From the NCBI GenBank assembly GCA_003135055.1, contig PLDF01000207.1, forward strand, positions 1 to 39,080: a DNA stretch of 39,080 nt, given 5' to 3'. Positions 7,745 through 14,410 of this stretch are shown here, piece after piece. This DNA comes from Bryobacterales bacterium (lineage in GTDB: Bacteria; Acidobacteriota; Terriglobia; Bryobacterales; Bryobacteraceae). Within the stretch, counting starts at the first letter, position 1; every line of letters begins with the position of its first letter. The translations under genes were made by a program, and so were the position numbers. The notes under the pieces are model-generated. The model was not told the origin of the DNA and did not search any database. It saw only the letters and a program-made list of their open reading frames with translations.

Positions 7745-8121
7745 TCCTGGTCGATACCTCGGTCTGGATTGAGATGCTGGGCGGAAGACCGGGATACGAC
7801 ATGCGGGAGGAAGTTCTGCCGCTGCTTGTCACATGCGCGCCGGTGATGCAGGAGATTGTGCAGGGTCTGCGGCCCGGCGCCGAGAGCGAGACGTTCCGCC
7901 GCGCCTTTCTTGCGATGCCGGTGCTCGGCGACCCGCTTCCGCTGAGTACTTTCCTGGCAGCGGCCGAAATCTACCGGCAAGGCCGCCGCAAGGGCTTTAC
8001 CATTCGATCTTCGGTGGATTGTCTGATAGCTGCGATCGCGCTCGAACACAAGGTTCCGGTGTGGCATCGCGACCGCGATTTCGCCGCGATTGCGCGATTT
8101 ACCGCGCTCGAAACGGTTTAG
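7741..8121 (+). CDS. vapC: VapC-type PIN-domain RNase toxin
   Basis: The 126-aa PIN domain has the usual acidic Mg2+-binding residues: Asp5 in MILVDTSVWIE, a conserved Glu in MQEIVQGL, and late Asp residues in SVDCLIAA and HRDRDF. VapC toxins cleave RNA, often tRNA or rRNA loops, and are held inactive by VapB. The start is ATG 7741, inside the antitoxin stop; a longer upstream frame is a shadow. The length is normal and all expected catalytic residues are present, so the toxin appears functional. Confidence 0.85.
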   Translation: MILVDTSVWIEMLGGRPGYDMREEVLPLLVTCAPVMQEIVQGLRPGAESETFRRAFLAMPVLGDPLPLSTFLAAAEIYRQGRRKGFTIRSSVDCLIAAIALEHKVPVWHRDRDFAAIARFTALETV

Positions 8122-8194
8122 TACTGTTTAGTGGCCTGAGCCTCGCGCGCGAACTCATCGCGCAAACTAACCTCTGCACGCGCCCCTGACCCAC

Positions 8195-8390
8195 ATGCAA
8201 GACATCCGGAAACTGGGAGCGACTCTTTGGGAGGCGGCGGACAAATCTCAGGCCAACTCGCACAGATCGTCGTCCGAATAGTGCATGCCCGTGCTCCGCG
8301 TCATCTTCCTGCGCCACGCTGCCAACCGCTACGACGCCGCCTGCCGCGAGATGGCCCAAGACAAGATCGGGCCGCCGGCAAAGCGCCCAA
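8195..8390 (+). pseudogene. Remnant of a type I restriction methylase (hsdM) N-terminus
   Basis: From ATG 8195 the frame reads MQDIRKLGATLWEAADKSQA, the characteristic start of HsdM, followed by an amber codon TAG at 8279-8281. The same frame continues VLRVIFLRHAANRYDAACRE, matching the next conserved HsdM segment (normally ...VLGLIFLKY...). The TAG stands where a Tyr is usual. After about 8390 the similarity ends and no methylase body, HsdS or HsdR follows. It is a dead fragment beside a VapBC module, a typical place for decayed defence genes. The identification is from memory of the family. Confidence 0.6.
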
Positions 8391-8401
8391 GCGCCCGAAC
8401 T

Positions 8402-8503
8402 GTGACGCGGCTTCGCCTCGTAGAATCCCTTGGACCCATGCTCCCGGCACAACTTCACCGTGATCATCGGCACGCCGAACGCCTTCGCGATCCGGTTTAT
8501 TTC
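8402..8503 (-). pseudogene. Possible helix-turn-helix remnant (transposase-like)
   Basis: On the minus strand one frame reads EINRIAKAFGVPMITVKLC then REHGSKGFYEAKPRH. The IAKAFGVPMITVK core looks like the helix-turn-helix of some transposases, and the following REHGSKGFYE fits the linker of that type. The frame overlaps the end of the amidohydrolase gene and has no intact continuation. It may instead be chance. Confidence 0.3.
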
Positions 8504-9918
8504 GGGTCCGGCACCTTCGGGACGCTGTAGACCTTCTTCAACGCCTCCTGATATTCGCCGAATAACGCGTGGATTCCGTCGAATTCGCGCTTTACCGCGG
8601 CGCGGTAGTCCGGGTGCGTGGCGAAATCGAAGAGCAGCGCGGCCATCGATTGCGCGTCCACGACGAAGCCGTGGTGGCCGATCTCCTTCACCGCCTCGTC
8701 CTCCATTTCATAGGTGTGATTGGCGGCGGTGGAGGTCTGCGATGCGAATCCCAGGCCCGGAATCGCGATCGATACCATGCCTGTTTCCTCGAATCCCTGC
8801 GGCTTGCCGGGCGCTTCCTGCACGTTGGTGGCGCCGAAATGCTTCATGTACTCGAAGCCGACTTCCGCCAGGGATGCCACCGAGATGCCGTCGCGATTCT
8901 GACCGTAGTTGTCGATCTTGACCTTGGTCCCGGTGGCCAGGGCGGCGGCGCGCGCGGCGTTATCGACGAACTCGCGGACTTGCGTGAGATACACCGCGTC
9001 GGGGTATCGGATGTAGAAATCGGCCACGGTCCGGTCAGGCACCACGTTGGGCGCGGCGCCGCCTTCCATGATGATGCCCTGCACGCGCGCTTCGGGGCGC
9101 ATGCTGCTGCGTACGGCGTCGATGTTGTTGAACAGGTGGATCACGGCTTCGAGCGCGTTGCGGCCCGCCCACGGCGTCATCTGGTGCGCGGGCGCGCCGG
9201 AGAAGGTGTACTTCACGCCGTCGATATTCAGACAACAGGTTCCGAAACCCGGCGCGGGACGCGTAGTGGCGCTGACGGAATGGCTGCGGACGATGATATC
9301 CATGCCGTTGAACACGCCCGCTTTGAACATCTCCACCTTGGCCTCGGGTGGCATCATCTCTTCGCCCGGTGTGCCGAACACCACCACGCTGCCGGGCGTG
9401 TGCGTGCGCTCCAGGTATTCGGCCATTGCGATGGCAGCAGCCATCCCCACGGGCCCCTGCGCGCTGTGTTGATCGCCATGGAACGGGCCCTTGGTTCCGC
9501 GGAGCGCGTCGTATTCCAGGATCACGCCAAGATTCGGGCCGCCGTTATTTCCCTTGAACCGGCCTACGAACGCGGTCTCGAGACCTCCGGAATCGGTGGT
9601 CACTTCGAAGTTGTGCTTCTTCAGATACGCGATGAGGATGGCCACCGACCGGCGCTCCTGGAATCCGATTTCCGGATGCCTGGTGATGTCGTCGGCCATG
9701 GTTAGCAGCTCGGTCTCCATGAGTTGTTTGGCGCGCGCGGCCACTTGGTCGCGCACAGTGTTGGCGGCGGAGAATTTTGCCACCCAGCCGGGCGGGTCGA
9801 TGGATTTTTCCAGCGCGGCCATTTTTTGTAGCACGCCGGCCGCGGCTTCGCGCTCGGTAGGGGTTTCTTGTGCGAGGCCGAGGGCGGCGCATAGCAACAT
9901 CAGGGTGATTGGTTTCAT
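8497..9918 (-). CDS. Secreted M20D-type amidohydrolase
   Basis: The 473-aa protein has a short signal peptide (MKPITLMLLCAALGLAQ) and the M20D (AbgB/aminoacylase-like) layout: HPEIGFQE early, the metal segment HGDQHSAQGPVGMAAA, the Glu pair in GTPGEEMMPPEAK, and a dimerisation domain with GAPAHQMTPWAGRNALEAV. A late His lies in STAANHTYEME. The family removes acyl groups from amino acids or cleaves p-aminobenzoyl-glutamate-like amides; the substrate here is unknown. AAGGA about 8 nt upstream decides ATG 9918. It lies downstream of a GH109-like gene and a symporter on the same strand, separated by 88 bp containing a hairpin element. Confidence 0.85.
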   Translation of the reverse strand: MKPITLMLLCAALGLAQETPTEREAAAGVLQKMAALEKSIDPPGWVAKFSAANTVRDQVAARAKQLMETELLTMADDITRHPEIGFQERRSVAILIAYLKKHNFEVTTDSGGLETAFVGRFKGNNGGPNLGVILEYDALRGTKGPFHGDQHSAQGPVGMAAAIAMAEYLERTHTPGSVVVFGTPGEEMMPPEAKVEMFKAGVFNGMDIIVRSHSVSATTRPAPGFGTCCLNIDGVKYTFSGAPAHQMTPWAGRNALEAVIHLFNNIDAVRSSMRPEARVQGIIMEGGAAPNVVPDRTVADFYIRYPDAVYLTQVREFVDNAARAAALATGTKVKIDNYGQNRDGISVASLAEVGFEYMKHFGATNVQEAPGKPQGFEETGMVSIAIPGLGFASQTSTAANHTYEMEDEAVKEIGHHGFVVDAQSMAALLFDFATHPDYRAAVKREFDGIHALFGEYQEALKKVYSVPKVPDPK

Positions 9919-9977
9919 GATTGCTTCCTTGGGACCCTTGTGAAATCCGATTCGCGGAGCGCGCCTCCGGCGCGTGG

Positions 9978-10000
9978 ACAGGCCGGGAGGCCTGTCCCAC
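9978..10000. repeat. Hairpin element, 7-4-7 plus CCCAC (spacer)
   Basis: ACAGGCC (9978-9984), loop GGGA, GGCCTGT (9989-9995), CCCAC (9996-10000). A second inverted repeat, CGCGCC/GGCGCG, directly precedes it at about 9959-9974. It lies between two minus-strand genes and could trim or terminate the mRNA. Confidence 0.75.
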
Positions 10001-10006
10001 GGGCGC

Positions 10007-11326
10007 CTAAGCACGCTTCTCCCATCCGCCGCGCGTGAAATCCGGAAACTTCGCGGGCGCACTGCCCTTCGCCACGGATTCCTCGCTCAGTGGGCCGGGC
10101 GCACTCCACGCGGCCGCGTCGTAGACGTCGATATCGGGCGGCGAGCCCTGTTTCATGCACTGAATCAAGCGGTATGCCATGACGAAATCCATGCCGCCGT
10201 GGCCGCCCAGTTCGCGCGCCATGTCGCCGACTTCGGTCCAATACTTGTGCTCGAACTTCTTCTTATATGGGTCGATGGATGCGAATTCTTCCTTGGGAGA
10301 TCCATCGACGTAAATTCGCGGCGGATAATCGCGGAAAATGCCCTTCGTTCCGGCGATCAGGTTGATGCGGTCGTAGGGTTGCGGCGACGAAGTGTTGTGC
10401 TCGAGGTTGATCACGCGGCCTTTGACGGTGTGGATCAGGCTCACGTTCAAATCGCCGCAGCGGTAGGTTTCCTTCTGGCGCGGATCGTCGGGCTTCAGGT
10501 GCTCCTTGCGGTACGCCGCCAACGATGCAACGGGCGAGCTCATCGATACCAGGTAATCGAAGCGGTCGCCGCGGTGGATATCCATGTAATGCGCCACCGG
10601 GCCGAGGCCGTGCGTGGGGTAGAGATTGCCGTTGCGGTTGAAGTGCTCAAAGCGGCGCCACAGGCCTTCGCCTTCGCCCGAGAACAGGACGCTGCGCAGG
10701 TCGTGGTTATACGCGCAGGCGCCGTGGGTGATCTCGCCGAAGACGCCGGCCTTCACCATGTTCAGCACCAGCATTTCGTTGTAGCCGTAGCAGCAGTTTT
10801 CAAGCTGGATGCAGTGGCGGCGCGTGGCTTCCGAAGCGTTCACCAGCTCCCAGCAATCGGCGATGGTTTCGGCTGCGGGCACTTCGACGCCAACGTGCTT
10901 GCCGTTTTTCATCGCGGCCAGCGCCATGGGCACGTGCCACAGCCACGGCGTGGCGACGATCACCAGATCGATATCGTCGCGCGCCACCAACTGTTCGAAC
11001 GCATGATCGCCGGCTGAATAGAGCGCGGGCGGGTTGGGCTGCTTGCCCAGCTTGACGATCTTGGCCTGCGCCTTCGATACTTTGTCCGGGACGACGTCGC
11101 ACAGTGCTGTGATCTGCACCCGCGGGATCTCGGCGAAGTTATCGATGAGCGAATTGCCGCGGCCGCCGACGCCGATGATTCCGAGCCGCACGGTTTCGAG
11201 CCGCTCGAAAGGCACGGCGGCCATGGTGGCTTCTTTCGGCTTTTGCGCCGGTAGCGTTTGGGCCTGCGACATGCCGGCCGCGGCCAGCGAGGCGAGCTTC
11301 AGTAATTCGCGGCGTGAACTTTCCAT
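10007..11326 (-). CDS. Tat-exported Gfo/Idh/MocA protein, GH109-like
   Basis: This 439-aa protein starts MESSRRELLKLASLAAAGMSQ, a twin-arginine signal. The mature part has a Rossmann NAD-binding motif, LGIIGVGGRGNSLI, and the oxidoreductase pattern LVIVATPWLWHVPMALAAMKNGKHVGVEVP. GGHGGMDFVM near residue 380 is typical of GH109 glycosidases, which use NAD to cleave alpha-N-acetylgalactosaminides. A general sugar dehydrogenase is the alternative. GGAGG 5 nt upstream of ATG 11326 sets the start. It lies between a Na+ symporter and an amidohydrolase on one strand, suggesting breakdown of amino-sugar substrates, which is inference. Confidence 0.85.
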   Translation of the reverse strand: MESSRRELLKLASLAAAGMSQAQTLPAQKPKEATMAAVPFERLETVRLGIIGVGGRGNSLIDNFAEIPRVQITALCDVVPDKVSKAQAKIVKLGKQPNPPALYSAGDHAFEQLVARDDIDLVIVATPWLWHVPMALAAMKNGKHVGVEVPAAETIADCWELVNASEATRRHCIQLENCCYGYNEMLVLNMVKAGVFGEITHGACAYNHDLRSVLFSGEGEGLWRRFEHFNRNGNLYPTHGLGPVAHYMDIHRGDRFDYLVSMSSPVASLAAYRKEHLKPDDPRQKETYRCGDLNVSLIHTVKGRVINLEHNTSSPQPYDRINLIAGTKGIFRDYPPRIYVDGSPKEEFASIDPYKKKFEHKYWTEVGDMARELGGHGGMDFVMAYRLIQCMKQGSPPDIDVYDAAAWSAPGPLSEESVAKGSAPAKFPDFTRGGWEKRA

Positions 11327-11373
11327 GACTACCTCCAACAATTTTGCGACGATTCTGCTGTTAAATATGTCGC

Positions 11374-11391
11374 GTTCACACGAGTGTGAGC
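11374..11391. promoter_or_regulatory. 18-bp palindrome upstream of the GH109-like gene
   Basis: GTTCACAC-GA-GTGTGAGC is a near-perfect inverted repeat (one mismatch) 48 bp before the ATG of the GH109-like gene. A perfect form occurs at 39063-39080. This could be an operator for a dimeric regulator or a dispersed repeat. Confidence 0.4.
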
Positions 11392-11450
11392 GCTGCACGC
11401 ATGTGCCCAGAGGGCGCCCAGTGCGCCACGGGTATTGGCCAGCACAGGCA

Positions 11451-13253
11451 CTATCTCCATAGTTTTGCGACCACCCGCGCGAGGAATGTGGCGCTGATCG
11501 AAAAAACCACCAACAAGGCTAACGCGTATCCGGTCCGCCCATACAGAAAATTGCCTACCGTGAAGAGCGCCGACCAAATCATGATGCATCCGGCGGACCA
11601 GCCGAGCAAGGCCAGCGGGAAATTGCCGGTCTCCTCATCGGCGGCTTCCTGCGCCGCGGAAATGCCCGCCTGTGCGCGTATGTCGCGCCATCCCGGACCG
11701 TATGGCCGCACCTTCCGGTAGAAAGAGAGCAGCACCTTTTCGTCGTTCTTTGGGCCAAAATAGGCTGTCAACAGCCAGCAAACGGTGGTGATCGCAACCG
11801 TCAGCAGCAGCGCCTGCGCGGAGGGGATATCGAGGCCATTCTTAGCCAGAATCAAGATCGCGATGGAGACCACGAACGAACTGACCATGGCCACAATTTC
11901 GCACCACGCCGTGACGCGCCACCAGTACCAGCGTACCAGGTACAAGAGGCCGGTGCCGGCGCCTACCTGCAGAATGATGTTGAAGCTTTGCGCCGCGGTA
12001 TCGAGCGCGAACACCGTCGCCGACGATCCGACGAACAACAGCACCGTAGCGTAGCGGCCCGCCTTCACATAATGACTGTCCGGCGCGCCGGTGTGGATGA
12101 AGCGGCGGTAAAAATCGTGGACAAGGTACGAGGCTCCCCAATTCAGATGCGTCAGGATGGTGGAAGAATTCGCGGCGATCAATCCGCCGAGCATGAGGCC
12201 GATCCAGCCGACGGGCAGGAAGCGGAGCATGGCGGGATAAGCGATATCGTGCCCGATCAAGCTCGGATCGAGATGCGGAAAAGCGGTTTGGATGTCGGAC
12301 AGTTGCGGATATACGATCAGCGACGCGAGGCCCACCAGAATCCACGGCCACGGGCGTAGAACGTAGTGCGCCACGTTGAAGAACAGGGTGCCGGCCAGCG
12401 CATCTTTTTCCGATTTCGACGCCAGCATGCGCTGTGCGATGTAGCTGCCGCCGCCCGGTTCGGCGCCGGGATACCAGACGGCCCACCACTGCACGGAGAT
12501 GGGGAGGATGAAGACGGCGACGGCGAGGTCCCAGTTGTTGGTGAAGTCCGGCAGCATGTTGAGGTAGTTCAGGCCGTGCGGGCCGGGCATGTGCGAGAGC
12601 TTCTCCACCAGGCCGTGCATGCCGCCCACTTGCGGCAGCTCCACGGCGAAGTAAGCCGCTGCGATGACGGCCGCCATCTTGATGAAGAACTGCACCATGT
12701 CGATCACCAACACGCCCCACAGGCCGGAGTGAGTGGCGAACACGACGTTCAGCAGTCCGACGGCGAGCAGCGTCTGCCAGCGCTCGAATCCGAAAAGCAC
12801 GGCGGCGATTTTGCACGCGGCCAGGTTGACGGTGGCCATGATGATGCAGTTGAAGAAGAGGCCGAGATAGACGGCGCGGAAGCCGCGGACGGCGCTGGCG
12901 GCTTTGCCGGAGTAGCGCAGCTCATAGAATTCGAGGTCGGTGAGCGCGCCCGAGCGGCGCCAGAGCCGCGCGTAGAAGAACACCGTGGCTACGCCGGTTA
13001 GCGTGAAGGCCCACCAGCGCCAATTGCCCGCCACGCCTTCGGTGCGCACGAAGTTGGCGACCAGATTCGGCGTGTCGCTGGAGAAAGTGGTGGCCACCAT
13101 GGATAATCCCGCGAGCCACCAGGGCACGGAGCGGCCGGAAGCGAAGAACTCGGCGGTGCTTTTTCCGGAGCGCTTGGCGACAAAAAGCGCCGGCGCGAAG
13201 CAGATGATGACGCAGAACGAGGCGATCACCCAATCGATGGTGTGAAGGTGCAT
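11451..13253 (-). CDS. Sodium:solute symporter family transporter
   Basis: The 600-aa membrane protein has roughly 13 hydrophobic segments. The N-terminal pattern TAEFFASGRSVPWWLAGLSM and SSDTPNLVANFVRTEG is typical of the SSF family (TC 2.A.21), where it contributes to the sodium and substrate sites. A long cytoplasmic tail segment (GPKNDEKVLLSFYRKVRPYGPGW) is common in sugar-type members. It would import a small organic solute with Na+. It precedes the GH109-like and amidohydrolase genes on the same strand, so it may feed that pathway. No strong ribosome site precedes ATG 13253. The substrate cannot be read from sequence. Confidence 0.9.
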   Translation of the reverse strand: MHLHTIDWVIASFCVIICFAPALFVAKRSGKSTAEFFASGRSVPWWLAGLSMVATTFSSDTPNLVANFVRTEGVAGNWRWWAFTLTGVATVFFYARLWRRSGALTDLEFYELRYSGKAASAVRGFRAVYLGLFFNCIIMATVNLAACKIAAVLFGFERWQTLLAVGLLNVVFATHSGLWGVLVIDMVQFFIKMAAVIAAAYFAVELPQVGGMHGLVEKLSHMPGPHGLNYLNMLPDFTNNWDLAVAVFILPISVQWWAVWYPGAEPGGGSYIAQRMLASKSEKDALAGTLFFNVAHYVLRPWPWILVGLASLIVYPQLSDIQTAFPHLDPSLIGHDIAYPAMLRFLPVGWIGLMLGGLIAANSSTILTHLNWGASYLVHDFYRRFIHTGAPDSHYVKAGRYATVLLFVGSSATVFALDTAAQSFNIILQVGAGTGLLYLVRWYWWRVTAWCEIVAMVSSFVVSIAILILAKNGLDIPSAQALLLTVAITTVCWLLTAYFGPKNDEKVLLSFYRKVRPYGPGWRDIRAQAGISAAQEAADEETGNFPLALLGWSAGCIMIWSALFTVGNFLYGRTGYALALLVVFSISATFLARVVAKLWR

Positions 13254-13513
13254 GGCTTAAGAAGATAGGCTAAGAAGAAAGTTTACGCCTTCCTGGGCAA
13301 ACGCGGGGGTGGGCCGGCGGAATTAACGACGGGCTTCTCCTTTAGGATGTCATCCTGCGCGGCCGTTGCCGACGGCCGCTGTCACCGTATTCAAGCCGCT
13401 GCTGCCGTATTCGACGAGACTCGATAGAAGGACGCCTGGCGCCGGGAATTGGAACATCGGCGCATAAGCTGCTGGAGCGGAAAAATGGCGCGCCTCAATC
13501 CCGTGTGGTCGTC
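13254..13513. other. Spacer with one strong hairpin
   Basis: GCGGCCGT (13359-13366) pairs perfectly with ACGGCCGC (13372-13379) across a 5-nt loop. The spacer separates the symporter start from the end of a toxin gene on the same strand, so the hairpin could terminate the toxin-antitoxin transcript, though no T-run follows. No gene was seen. Confidence 0.5.
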
Positions 13514-14029
13514 TTATGGAAAGAGCGCATTCACGGTCTTCGTCAAAATGAAGAGACGGCCCCCGCTCGACGGAAAAGGAGTGAATCCGAAATGCCGGTA
13601 GAACTGCGCGGCGCGGTCGTCAATGGCTTCCACCACGACCGCCGCCGCGGCTATCCGGAACGATTGCGCGAGGGAGCGATGTAAAGCGTCCATCAAGAGG
13701 AATTCGCCGATGCCTTCCCCTTGATGCCGTTTGTCAACCGCCAACCGTCCCAGAAGCGTTGCGGGAATCAGGGGATAACGAGGGAGCTTCCCGGCCACGT
13801 CCGGAGGCAGCTCGCCCGCGTCGATGCCATAGCTCGATAACGTGTAGTAGCCAAGGATTGCGTTTTGGTTCGCGCCTGGCAACAGAACAAAAGGAGTGGC
13901 GCAGCCGCGCCGGAGATCCCGACTCGCCTGCTCCTTGAGATACCGGTCGAGCGTGGCATCGCCGCAGGAAAAGCCTTCGCGATCGTGTGCGCCGCGGAGA
14001 GGCTCGACGAGCCATGTGGAGCGTGGCAT
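13514..14029 (-). CDS. GNAT acetyltransferase toxin (TacT-like)
   Basis: This 171-aa GNAT protein belongs to the type II toxin group that acetylates aminoacyl-tRNAs. It opens with EPLRGAHDREGFSCGDATLDRYLKEQA, the typical start of these toxins, and has the acetyl-CoA loop LGRLAVDKRHQGEGIGEFLLMDAL near residues 93-116 and a C-terminal FYRHFGFTPFPSSGGRLFI. Its ATG directly follows the stop of the DUF1778 antitoxin gene (TAGATG, no gap), so translation is likely coupled. The toxin appears intact. Confidence 0.85.
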   Translation of the reverse strand: MPRSTWLVEPLRGAHDREGFSCGDATLDRYLKEQASRDLRRGCATPFVLLPGANQNAILGYYTLSSYGIDAGELPPDVAGKLPRYPLIPATLLGRLAVDKRHQGEGIGEFLLMDALHRSLAQSFRIAAAAVVVEAIDDRAAQFYRHFGFTPFPSSGGRLFILTKTVNALFP

Positions 14030-14320
14030 CTACCTCGCCGAAATCCGCTTGTAACGCTGGGCCGCCTGCCGGAGCCTCTTCGAAGGCGCCGGAGGATTGA
14101 GGAGCGCCTCCAGAAAGACCTGCCGGTCGCGAGCGCTCAGGGTAAGCACTTCACGTTCGCGGATAGTACGGGCCGCGGCCTCTTGAACGCTGCCAACGAC
14201 AAAATCGGTCAGCGAGCGGCCGGTAAGATCGGCCGCATGTTGGAACAACGCCTTCTGATCGTCCGTAATCCGCGCTTCGAACCGCGCTGTCTTGGCTGCC
14301 GGTTGGATGGCCGCTCTCAT
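14030..14320 (-). CDS. DUF1778 antitoxin (TacA-like)
   Basis: This 96-aa protein has a ribbon-helix-helix region, RFEARITDDQKALFQHAADL then TGRSLTDFVV, that binds operator DNA, and a C-terminal tail (LNPPAPSKRLRQAAQRYKRI) that would neutralise the GNAT toxin. ATG 14320 is chosen over an upstream TTG because the -10 hexamer ends only 7 nt before it and the TTG lies within the -35. The pair forms a standard antitoxin-first operon. Confidence 0.85.
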   Translation of the reverse strand: MRAAIQPAAKTARFEARITDDQKALFQHAADLTGRSLTDFVVGSVQEAAARTIREREVLTLSARDRQVFLEALLNPPAPSKRLRQAAQRYKRISAR

Positions 14321-14327
14321 ACTGTCG

Positions 14328-14356
14328 ATTGTACGGCATAGAGCCGTACGCGTCAA
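14328..14356 (-). promoter_or_regulatory. tacAT promoter with palindromic operator; probably leaderless
   Basis: On the minus strand TTGACG (14356-14351), exactly 17 bp, then TACAAT (14333-14328). The spacer and -10 are covered by the inverted repeat GTACGGC/GCCGTAC (14331-14337 and 14343-14349, 5-nt gap). The -10 ends 7 nt before ATG 14320, so the transcript would start at about the start codon. The palindrome is a natural site for autorepression by the ribbon-helix-helix antitoxin. Confidence 0.7.
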
Positions 14357-14410
14357 TCGCCACCGCTCGCCGCCACTCGCGATCGGTTCATTTATTAAGA
14401 TAGAAAAACC

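Noticed and set aside
8279..8281. TAG reassigned as a sense codon (ambers in hsdM and HigB-like genes)
   Set aside because: TAG ends several intact genes here, including the second ADOP permease, the DUF1778 antitoxin and the basic-protein gene, so TAG is a normal stop.
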